Shown here piece after piece: positions 55,246-62,160 of a DNA stretch of 64,000 nt. The stretch is from Candidatus Limnocylindrales bacterium. Lineage in GTDB: Bacteria; Desulfobacterota; Binatia; UBA1149; CAITLU01. A program made the translations under genes and the position numbers. How positions within the stretch are numbered: position 1 is the stretch's first letter; every line of letters begins with the position of its first letter. A model generated the notes under the pieces. The model made no database searches and had not been told where the DNA came from. It was given only the letters and a program-made list of their open reading frames with translations. The stretch lies in the NCBI GenBank assembly GCA_035626395.1, contig DASPNR010000002.1:374501-438500 (forward strand), written 5' to 3'.

Positions 55246-55926
55246 ATGAGAAGCCCCATTTCATGGTCCGTCGCACTCGGTGTCGCGCTGGCGCTCGCGC
55301 CTGCAGCCAGCGCGCAGAGCAACAGCCCCGCCATGGGCGAGACCGCAACGCCGCCCGTTGGCGCGACCACACCGTCGTCGGCAGGAGGCCGCGAAGGCGG
55401 CACGCCGCCGGCCGCGCTCAATATGGAAGGCGTGCCTGCGCCGGTGCGCACGCCGCCCGCGGCGCGCGATGGCGATCTCGGCAACCCGCCATCCAATCTC
55501 GGAGAAGGTACCATTGGCGGCCCGCCCGCGATTCGCGAGGAACGCGTGGCGCCGGCAGCCAATCCCCGCAGCGACGCCACGGGTCGCGAACGGCCAGGAT
55601 CCGAAGTGACGCGCGAGGTGTTCACCGATCAGACACGGACGGCGATCACGTCCTTTTACCGTGACAACTTCGAGCGTACCGGGACGTGCCCGCCAGGCTT
55701 CGCCCATGGCGCCAACACCTGCGCGCCCGATGCGCGAACCGCGCGAACGATCCGCGTCGGCGAGCCCATCCCCGCCTCCGTCACGGTCGAGCCGGTCCCT
55801 CGCGAGCTCGTCACCCTGCTCCCCCCCGCCCCGGCCGGCTTCGTCTATGGCTACACCAACGGCGAAATCGTCCTCTACGAGCTCGATACCCGAGAGGTAG
55901 CCGACTCCGTCTCGGTAGCATTCTGA
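55246..55926 (+). CDS. exported RcnB/DUF1236-like protein, paralogue 1
   Basis: 226 residues with signal peptide (SVALGVALALAPAASAQS). Residues ~25-115 are Pro/Gly/Thr-rich and disordered. The C-terminal ~105 residues form a domain shared with the two genes at 56.6-57.7 kb: FTDQTRTAITSFYRDNF, two Cys in TCPPGFAHGANTC, VGEPIPASVTVEPVP, and FVYGYTNGEIVLYELDTREV. The end matches the pattern of DUF1236/RcnB-type periplasmic proteins, but the Cys pair is not usual there. GGAGGT precedes the ATG. A weak TTGCGA/AATAAA promoter (55171-55200) is possible in the 223-nt gap from pgi. Function unknown. Confidence 0.75.
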   Translation: MRSPISWSVALGVALALAPAASAQSNSPAMGETATPPVGATTPSSAGGREGGTPPAALNMEGVPAPVRTPPAARDGDLGNPPSNLGEGTIGGPPAIREERVAPAANPRSDATGRERPGSEVTREVFTDQTRTAITSFYRDNFERTGTCPPGFAHGANTCAPDARTARTIRVGEPIPASVTVEPVPRELVTLLPPAPAGFVYGYTNGEIVLYELDTREVADSVSVAF

Positions 55927-55935
55927 AGCCCATCT

Positions 55936-55959
55936 CCGGCGGGCCGTCAGGCCCGCCGG
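55936..55959 (+). terminator. perfect 10-bp GC hairpin after paralogue 1
   Basis: CCGGCGGGCC-GTCA-GGCCCGCCGG begins 9 nt after the stop codon. The stem is perfect but is not followed by a T-tract, so it is a U-less terminator candidate separating this gene from rpmB. Confidence 0.55.
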
Positions 55960-56115
55960 CAGCGCGACGTCTGCGAGCGAAGGCGGCCGCAAGAAGCGAT
56001 GCGCCTGGTCACCATCGCGCCAAGAGCGGGCGCCATGCCGTCCGCCTCCGATTCGCCACGACGTTGACGCTCCACACGTCGCATGTTACTGACCGCCGCT
56101 TACGGAGGTTCCCCA

Positions 56116-56307
56116 GTGGCTCGTACGTGCGACATCTGCAGCAAGCGGCGCGGCATCGGCAACAACGTCTCGCATGCCAACAACAAGACGAAGCGCTCCT
56201 GGCAGCCCAACCTCCAGAAGGTCCACGCGCAGGTGAAGGGCGCGAGCGTGACGCTGACGGTGTGCACGCGCTGCATCCGCAGCGGAAAGGTCACCAAGGC
56301 CGCCTGA
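56116..56307 (+). CDS. rpmB: 50S ribosomal protein bL28
   Basis: 63 residues, a normal bL28. It is the zinc-type form with two CxxC pairs, CDIC near the start and CTRC near the end, and the conserved [19 protein letters not shown] core. GTG start with GGAGG 7 nt upstream; an in-frame ATG 33 nt earlier is not needed. It stands alone, with no rpmG beside it, between members of the exported paralogue family. A TTGACG at 56064-56069 could be its -35 element. Confidence 0.93.
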   Translation: MARTCDICSKRRGIGNNVSHANNKTKRSWQPNLQKVHAQVKGASVTLTVCTRCIRSGKVTKAA

Positions 56308-56622
56308 GTCCGTTCCCGATCTTCTTCCAACCCTCTTTTCCGTAACTTCCTGAGCTCGCGCACCCGCTGGAGCCGCGCTCGTGCATTGCGATCATGCACG
56401 ACCGCCGCCTGCGCCGGCTTGCGATCACGCAACCGCGCAAAAAACGCCGCGTCCCCCTCCCTCCGGGGTCTGTCGCGCCGAATGGCCGCCCGCCGCCAAC
56501 GTCACAAAGCCGGAAGCTGGAACCCCGCATGACGGGAGACCAGCGCGCGGGAGGCCGCAGGCACGGGCGCTTCCGGTGGAGCGACGAGAGCCAGTGGCCG
56601 TTGGGGAAAGGGAGTTGCAGTC
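56308..56622. other. 315-nt gap with two inverted repeats
   Basis: No gene seen. Two adjacent symmetrical sites occur: CGTGCAT-7 nt-ATGCACG (56380-56400) and TTGCG-ATCA-CGCAA (56419-56432). The nonamer TTGCGATCA occurs in both (56386-56394 and 56419-56427), 33 nt apart, a distance of about three helical turns. This looks like a regulator binding region in front of the paralogue 2/3 operon, whose ribosome site GGGAG lies at the end of the gap. Confidence 0.4.
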
Positions 56623-57078
56623 ATGCAGACCAAACGACCCAGGAACGAACGTACATCCACGAAAGCTGTTTTCATCGCCGCCGCGGCCGCTTCTCTGCTG
56701 GCGCTGCCCGCCGGTTCCGCGGCGCTCGATCTCGACGTCGACGTCGATGTCGATTCCCGAATCGATGTCTCGACACGCAAGGTGTTCAACCAGGAGCACA
56801 GAGCGACCGTCCGCCGTTACCTGCACCAACGCACCGACGATTGCCCCGAGGGCATGGAGAGCAGGGATGACATGTGCACTCCGATCCAGCCCGAACGAAT
56901 GTGGCTGATCGGCAAGCCGCTGCCACTGAAGATCCAGATCGTCCCGCTGCCGCCCGCGCTCGCGGAGACGCTGCCCTCTCCCGGCGCCGGCAACGATTAT
57001 GGCTTCGTCAACGGCGACATCGTTCTGTACCGCAAGGACACGCGCACCGTCATCGATGCCGTGGTGTGGAGCTCCTGA
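56623..57078 (+). CDS. exported RcnB/DUF1236-like protein, paralogue 2
   Basis: 151 residues. Signal peptide AVFIAAAAASLLALPAGSAA, then a short Asp-Val alternation (LDLDVDVDVDSRIDV), then the shared domain: RKVFNQEHRATVRRYLHQ, Cys pair in DCPEGMESRDDMC, LIGKPLPLKIQIVPLP, and NDYGFVNGDIVLYRKDTRTV followed by IDAVVW. It is followed after 2 nt by paralogue 3, so the two are co-translated. The domain end is like DUF1236/RcnB proteins that occur in the periplasm, some of them in metal homeostasis. The Asp repeats could bind metal; this is conjecture. Confidence 0.75.
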   Translation: MQTKRPRNERTSTKAVFIAAAAASLLALPAGSAALDLDVDVDVDSRIDVSTRKVFNQEHRATVRRYLHQRTDDCPEGMESRDDMCTPIQPERMWLIGKPLPLKIQIVPLPPALAETLPSPGAGNDYGFVNGDIVLYRKDTRTVIDAVVWSS

Positions 57079-57080
57079 AT

Positions 57081-57695
57081 ATGCGTACCGGTCCAGCCTT
57101 CCGTGCGGCAAAAGCGCGCGCCGCGGCCTCGAATCAGCAGAACGGGACGTTGGTGGCGATGCAGGCGCTGGCCATCCTCGCGCTGCTGGCGCTGGCATCG
57201 GGCGCACGCGCGGACATGCCGATCATCGACGTGGAGACGGGCGTCCGCGCCACGGAACGAATCGCGCTCGGCGTCGGCGCCTTGGACGTTCAGACGGTCG
57301 AGTATTCGCCCGGCGATCCCGACGATCGCGCGGATGCCGATGTCGATGTCGACGTGAAGGCCGATCTGGAGCCGGGCGATGACGACGCCCGCAAGGTTTT
57401 CAACGAGCAGCACCGCACCGCGGTTCGCCAGTACTTCAAGCAACCCGCGGACGGATGCACAGCGGGCATGGAAAAGAAGGACGACGGCTTTTGCGGCCCG
57501 CGCCAGAGCGAGCGCGTCTGGAGCATCGGAAAGCCGCTCGCCGAATCGGTCCTGCTCGACCCGGTGCCCGCCGCGCTGATCGGCGAGCTGCCCAACGCGG
57601 CGCCGGGGCAGGCCTACGGCCTCATCAACGGCGACATCGTCCTCTACGACCTGAAGTCGCGCGTGGTGATCGATGCCGTGACCTGGGACTCCTAG
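57081..57695 (+). CDS. exported RcnB/DUF1236-like protein, paralogue 3
   Basis: 204 residues. A basic N-terminal ~25 residues precedes the hydrophobic signal MQALAILALLALASGARA; an ATG at 57159 may therefore be the real start. The mature part begins with a unique ~60 residues ending in another acidic DADVDVDVKADLEPGDDD run, then the shared domain: RKVFNEQHRTAVRQYFKQ, Cys pair in GCTAGMEKKDDGFC, SIGKPLAESVLLDPVP and AYGLINGDIVLYDLKSRVVI. Closer to paralogue 2 than to paralogue 1. Ribosome site GGAG overlaps the end of paralogue 2. Confidence 0.75.
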   Translation: MRTGPAFRAAKARAAASNQQNGTLVAMQALAILALLALASGARADMPIIDVETGVRATERIALGVGALDVQTVEYSPGDPDDRADADVDVDVKADLEPGDDDARKVFNEQHRTAVRQYFKQPADGCTAGMEKKDDGFCGPRQSERVWSIGKPLAESVLLDPVPAALIGELPNAAPGQAYGLINGDIVLYDLKSRVVIDAVTWDS

Positions 57696-57733
57696 CTGCG
57701 ATTCGGCCGACGCCGGCGCTCGACGACGACGTT

Positions 57734-57822
57734 ACGGCGCGGCGGCGGTCCGCTGGTCCGTCGGTGCGGGTGTTCCTCTGGGTCGCACCCGCACCGACCG
57801 ACCAGCCACGGCGCGGCGGCGG
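57734..57822. repeat. long hairpin flanked by 15-bp direct repeats
   Basis: Arms 57752-57772 and 57786-57806 pair over 21 bp with one C-C mismatch around a 13-nt loop. The hairpin is framed by identical copies of ACGGCGCGGCGGCGG at 57734-57748 and 57808-57822. The layout (direct repeat, inverted repeat, direct repeat) recalls a REP-type or miniature mobile element. It could equally act as a bidirectional U-less terminator, since it lies between the convergent paralogue 3 and ridA genes. Confidence 0.6.
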
Positions 57823-57866
57823 ATAGCGCACGATCTGCTGCGTTGCCATTGCTCGTCGTTTCCTAC

Positions 57867-57885
57867 GGCGGGCCTCCAGCCCGCC
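57867..57885. terminator. short GC hairpin between convergent genes
   Basis: GGCGGGC-CTCCA-GCCCGCC, a 7-bp perfect stem with a core like that of the hairpin at 55936-55959. No T-tract. Possible terminator for ridA, whose stop is ~100 nt away. The rest of 57696-57982 shows nothing else. Confidence 0.4.
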
Positions 57886-57982
57886 TCCGCTCGCTCCTCC
57901 CCCGGCGCCTTGCATCTCGCGCGCTCCCGGCCGCGCGCAGTCACGGCTGGATTCCATCGCATAGGCGGCGAGTGTTTTCGGT

Positions 57983-58366
57983 TCAGCGCTCGCGTACGGC
58001 GATCAAGTCGATTTCGACGAGGGCGTTTCTGGGCAGGGCGGCGACCTGGACGGTGGCGCGGGCGGGATGAGGCTCGGGGAGGAGCTCGCCAAAGATGGTG
58101 TTGAGCGCGGGGAAATTGGTGAGGTCGGTCAGGTAGACGGTCAGCTTGACGACTTCGGCGAAGGTCATGCCCGCTTCGTGCAGAACGGCTTCGAGATTGG
58201 CCAGGACGCGCCGGGCTTGGGCTTCGAAGCCGCCGGCAACGAGGTCGCCGCTTTGCGGATCGAGGCCGATCTGGCCCGAGCAGTACAGCGTGTCGCCCGT
58301 CATGCGCGCCTGCGAGTAGGGACCGATGGCTGCGGGAGCGCCTTCTGCGCGGATGACCTTGCTCAC
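57983..58366 (-). CDS. ridA: RidA family enamine/imine deaminase
   Basis: 127 residues. Hydrolyses reactive enamine/imine intermediates such as 2-aminoacrylate. Motifs GAPAAIGPYSQARM, LYCSGQIGLDPQSGDL, and the C-terminal RATVQVAALPRNALVEIDLIAV with the conserved Arg and Glu. GTG start with GGAGG 8 nt upstream. It follows relA by 17 nt in a yicC-gmk-relA-ridA operon, a frequent arrangement. Confidence 0.94.
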   Translation of the reverse strand: MSKVIRAEGAPAAIGPYSQARMTGDTLYCSGQIGLDPQSGDLVAGGFEAQARRVLANLEAVLHEAGMTFAEVVKLTVYLTDLTNFPALNTIFGELLPEPHPARATVQVAALPRNALVEIDLIAVRER

Positions 58367-58383
58367 GACAGAACCTCCTGCGA

Positions 58384-60525
58384 TCAGCCGAACAGTCGGC
58401 GCACTTCCTTGACGCCGCTGACGCGGCGCAGGTTGCGCTGCACGCGCGCCAGCTCGTCGGCCGAATGCAGCGTCACTTCGAACACGTTCATGGCGCGGTT
58501 GCCGAGCGTGCGCACGTGCGCACGATCGATATTCACGCCAGCCGACGCGATCGCCTGGCTCATGTTGGCGAGCAGGCCCGGCCGGTCGCGCGAGACGATC
58601 TCGAGGCGCACGCGGCGCGGCACCGTGGCGCCGCGCTGCCAGCTGACGGTGACCATCCGCTCGCTCTCGCCTTCGGCCAGGCGCGGGCAGTCCCTCGCGT
58701 GCACCGTCACGCCGCGCCCACGCGTCAGGAAGCCGACGATCTCCTCGCCCGGCAGCGGCTCGCAGCACTTGCCGAAGCGGATCATGCCTTCGTCGAGATC
58801 CTCGGCCATGACCAGAGGCTTGGGCGAACGGTCGAGCAGACCGAAGAGCGTCTTGAAGCTGCGCCGCGGCCGGTCGGCGTCCAGGTTCTGATCGGGCAGC
58901 AGGTGCGCCAGCACCTGGCGGCTGGTGATGCGGCCGTAGCCGAGGGCTTCGAGGAAGCCCTCCTCGTCGCGGCGGCCGAAATGATTGATGAGCTCGTTCA
59001 TGCGGCCTTCGCGATGAAGGCGCGCAAGGTCGAGCTGGAAGCGCGCGAGGTCGCGCTCGAGAAGCTCGCGCCCCAGAGCGACGGCCTTCTTGCGCTCCTC
59101 GGCGCGGATCCAGCTCACGATGCGCTCTCGCGCGCGCGGCGAGCGCACGAACTTGAGCCAGTCGCGGTTGGGCGCAGCGTCTTCCGTCGTGATGACCTCG
59201 ACCGTATCGCCCTGCTGCAGGGCGTAGCGCAGCGGGACCAGCCGGCCATTGACGCGTGCGCCGGCGGCATGGTTGCCGACCTCGGAATGGATGCGGTAGG
59301 CGAAGTCGACGACGGTGTCGCCCTTGTTGAACGTGAGCGTCTCGCCCTTGGGCGTGAAGACGTACACTTCCTCGCCGAACAGGTCCTCCTTGATCGAGGA
59401 CAGGAACTCGCGCGGGTCGTCCAGGTGCTGCTGCCACTCCAGGATCTGGCGCAGCCACGTGTAGCGCTCGACCTCGCTCTGGCTGTTGTCGCCGTCGGCG
59501 CTCTTGTACTTCCAGTGGGCGGCCACGCCGTACTCGGCGACCTTGTGCATCTCGTGCGTGCGAAGCTGGACCTCGAGGCGTTCGCCGTAGGCGCCGATCA
59601 CGGTGGTGTGCAGGGACTGGTAGCCGTTGGCCTTGGGCAGCGCCACGTAGTCGCGAAAGCGGCCCGGCACCGGGCGCCAGTACATGTGCACGACGCCGAG
59701 TGCGTCGTAGCACTCGCGGTCGCTGCCGACCACGCACCGGAACGCCACCACGTCGTAGACGTCGTCCAGCCGCAGGCCCTGGTCGCTCATCTTGCGCCAG
59801 ATCGAATAGGTGCTCTTGGTGCGTCCCGAGACTTCGGCCTCGATCCCGCTGGCCTCCATCCGCTTGGACAGCAGGCCGGTGACTTCCTTGATGTAGCCTT
59901 CGCGCTCGAGCTTCTGCAGCGACAGGCGCTCGCGGATGTCCTCGTACTCGGCCGGATGCAGGATCCGGAACGAGAGCTCCTCGAGCTCGTGCTTGAGCCA
60001 GTTGATGCCGAGGCGGTTGGCCAGCGGCGCGTACAGCTCGAGCGTCTCCTCGCAGATGCGGCGCTGCTTTTCGTGCGAGAGGTGCCCGATCGTGCGGATG
60101 TTGTGGGCTCGGTCGGCCAGCTTGACCAGCAGGACGCGCACGTCCTTGGCGCTGGCCACCAGCATCTTGCGCACGTTCTCGGCCTGCGCGTGCTCGTAGG
60201 GCGCCGACTCCAGGCGGCTGATCTTGGTGACGCCGTCGACAAGGGCAGCCACCTCGGGTCCGAACAGCGTACGGATGTCTTCGAGGGTGGCCGAGGTGTC
60301 CTCGACCGCGTCGTGCAGGAGCCCGGTGACGACCGTGGGGACGTCCAGGCGCATTTCGGCGATGATCGCCGCCACGGCCAGCGGGTGCGTGACGTAGGCT
60401 TCGCCCGAAGCGCGCCTCTGTCCCTGATGCATGCGGGCCGAGTACTGATAGGCGTCGGCGACCAGACCGGCGTCGGCGCCGGGGTCGTATTCCTTGATGC
60501 GGGCGATGAGCTCGCCGACGTTCAC
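58384..60525 (-). CDS. relA: RelA/SpoT-family (p)ppGpp synthetase/hydrolase
   Basis: 713 residues. N-terminal HD hydrolase domain with YVTHPLAVAAI, GLLHDAVEDT (intact HD and ED) and KLADRAHNIRTI; synthetase domain with GRTKSTYSIWRKM, YDVVAFRCVV and RDYVALPKANGYQSLHT; TGS domain (VYVFTPKGETLTFNKGDTVV); a helical/zinc-finger-like region with GKCCEPLPGEEIVGF; and a C-terminal ACT domain. Both activities are expected. GTG start overlapping gmk by 4 nt. The usual rpoZ between gmk and this gene is missing. Confidence 0.96.
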   Translation of the reverse strand: MNVGELIARIKEYDPGADAGLVADAYQYSARMHQGQRRASGEAYVTHPLAVAAIIAEMRLDVPTVVTGLLHDAVEDTSATLEDIRTLFGPEVAALVDGVTKISRLESAPYEHAQAENVRKMLVASAKDVRVLLVKLADRAHNIRTIGHLSHEKQRRICEETLELYAPLANRLGINWLKHELEELSFRILHPAEYEDIRERLSLQKLEREGYIKEVTGLLSKRMEASGIEAEVSGRTKSTYSIWRKMSDQGLRLDDVYDVVAFRCVVGSDRECYDALGVVHMYWRPVPGRFRDYVALPKANGYQSLHTTVIGAYGERLEVQLRTHEMHKVAEYGVAAHWKYKSADGDNSQSEVERYTWLRQILEWQQHLDDPREFLSSIKEDLFGEEVYVFTPKGETLTFNKGDTVVDFAYRIHSEVGNHAAGARVNGRLVPLRYALQQGDTVEVITTEDAAPNRDWLKFVRSPRARERIVSWIRAEERKKAVALGRELLERDLARFQLDLARLHREGRMNELINHFGRRDEEGFLEALGYGRITSRQVLAHLLPDQNLDADRPRRSFKTLFGLLDRSPKPLVMAEDLDEGMIRFGKCCEPLPGEEIVGFLTRGRGVTVHARDCPRLAEGESERMVTVSWQRGATVPRRVRLEIVSRDRPGLLANMSQAIASAGVNIDRAHVRTLGNRAMNVFEVTLHSADELARVQRNLRRVSGVKEVRRLFG

Positions 60526-61169
60526 GTCTTCTCCGCCACCGTCGCTTCGTCGAAGCTGGCGACGAGGTCGCGCAGCCCCTTCTCGGTCATGTGCGCGGTG
60601 CGCGCACGCTCGCCGCGCAGGATCGCCACGAACTGCCGGATCGCATCGTCGCGGTCGGTGTTGACGACGATGAAATCGTAGTCGGGCGCCGAGGCGATCT
60701 CGCGGCAGGCGTTGCGCAGGCGCCGCCGCACGGTCGCTTCGTCGTCGGTGCCGCGGCCGCGCAGGCGCGCTTCGAGCGTGCCACGGTCCGGCGGCAGCAG
60801 AAACACCGAGATCGAGTCGGGATAGACGTCCTTGATCTGCCTGGCGCCCTGCACGTCGATGTCGAGCAGGATGTCGCGACCTTCGGCCACGGCCTTCTCG
60901 ATGGGGGCGCGCGGCGTGCCGTAGCGATGGCCATGCACCTCCGCCCACTCCCCGAGCGCGCCGTCGGCGATCATCCGATCGAAGCTCTCATCGCTGACGA
61001 AATGATACTCGACGCCGTCGCGCTCGCCGGTGCGCGGCGACCGCGTCGTGCATGAGACGGACAGCTCCAGGCCCTCCTCGAAGGTACGAAGCGCCGCGTC
61101 CGACAGAGTGGTCTTGCCGGCTCCGGAGGGGCCCGAGACGATGAACAGAATGCCGCGGCGTGGAATCAT
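60522..61169 (-). CDS. gmk: guanylate kinase
   Basis: 215 residues. Phosphorylates GMP to GDP. P-loop FIVSGPSGAGKTTLSDA, GMP-binding SCTTRSPRTGERDGVEYHFV, and DILLDIDVQGARQIK. The C-terminal ~20 residues extend a little beyond the minimal enzyme. ATG start 6 nt after yicC and coupled to relA by a 4-nt overlap, linking supply of GDP/GTP to (p)ppGpp metabolism. Confidence 0.97.
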   Translation of the reverse strand: MIPRRGILFIVSGPSGAGKTTLSDAALRTFEEGLELSVSCTTRSPRTGERDGVEYHFVSDESFDRMIADGALGEWAEVHGHRYGTPRAPIEKAVAEGRDILLDIDVQGARQIKDVYPDSISVFLLPPDRGTLEARLRGRGTDDEATVRRRLRNACREIASAPDYDFIVVNTDRDDAIRQFVAILRGERARTAHMTEKGLRDLVASFDEATVAEKT

Positions 61170-61175
61170 CCGTGG

Positions 61176-62048
61176 CTACTCGACGTTCTGGATCTGCTCC
61201 CGCAGCTTTTCCACCTCGGCCTTTCCAGAAACGACCAGGTTGGTGATCGACAGATCGGAGGCCTTCGAGCCGATCGTGTTCAGCTCGCGATTGACCTCCT
61301 GCAGCACGAAGTCGATGCGCTTGGCCACGGGCTCGGTCGAACGCAGCAGGCTCTCGAGCGACTTGAGGTGGCTCTGCAGGCGCACCAGCTCTTCGTGCAC
61401 GTCGGAGCGGTCGGCCAGCAGCGCCACCTCCTGGACGACCCGCGCGGGCTCGAGGGTGGCGGCGCCGAGCAGCTCCGACAGCCGCTTCTCCAGGCGCGCG
61501 CGCAGCTTCGGCACGACCGTGGGCGCGATCTTCTCCAGGTCCTTGGTCACCGCGAAGAGCGCCTTGAGGCGGCCCTGGATGTCCTTCTTCAAGTTGGCGC
61601 CTTCGCGCTCGCGCTCCTTCTTGTGCGCCGCCAGCGCCTTGCCCAGGAGCTTCTCCAGCTCCTTCATCTCGGCGGCCGGGTCCCCGCTGCCGTCGGCGGA
61701 GGTGAACAGGTCGCTGCGGTTGGCGAACAGTGACAGGTCGAGCTGGCCAGCCAGATGGAACTCGCGCTGGAGCTGCTTCCACGCCTTGACGTAACCGGCC
61801 GCCACGTCCTTCTGCAGCGACACGCTCGCGCTGCGCGGCGGCAGCGTGCGCGACACGTGCACTTCGACGCGGCCGCGATCGATCACCGACGCCACGGTTC
61901 TCCGGATGTCAGCCTCCCACGGCGCATACTCGCGCGGCGCGTTGATCTTCAGATCGAGGAACCGCTGGTTGACCGAACGCACTTCCACGCTCAGGCGGCA
62001 GCTCCCCGCCTGACCACTGGCCGCTCCATACCCCGTCATGCTGCGCAT
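61176..62048 (-). CDS. yicC: YicC-family endoribonuclease
   Basis: 290 residues. Family hallmarks are the start MRSMTGYG, VEVRSVNQRFLDLKINAP, GRVEVHVS, and the end KRIDFVLQEVNRELNTIGSKASD with LVVSGKAEVEKLREQIQNVE. YicC proteins are stress-related endoribonucleases that cut RNA and in E. coli act on the RyhB small RNA. First gene of yicC-gmk-relA-ridA. An ATG three codons downstream is an equally good start. The gap 62049-62160 holds nothing recognised. Confidence 0.93.
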   Translation of the reverse strand: MRSMTGYGAASGQAGSCRLSVEVRSVNQRFLDLKINAPREYAPWEADIRRTVASVIDRGRVEVHVSRTLPPRSASVSLQKDVAAGYVKAWKQLQREFHLAGQLDLSLFANRSDLFTSADGSGDPAAEMKELEKLLGKALAAHKKEREREGANLKKDIQGRLKALFAVTKDLEKIAPTVVPKLRARLEKRLSELLGAATLEPARVVQEVALLADRSDVHEELVRLQSHLKSLESLLRSTEPVAKRIDFVLQEVNRELNTIGSKASDLSITNLVVSGKAEVEKLREQIQNVE

Positions 62049-62160
62049 CGGGCCATCCTATCAGGGCGTCGAAAAAAGACGCCAGCACACCAAGAGCCTG
62101 CGCCGCTGCGCTCGCCAAGTCGGCCAGCCTGGAGAGTGCCCGCGCCGTGAGCGACTCGCG

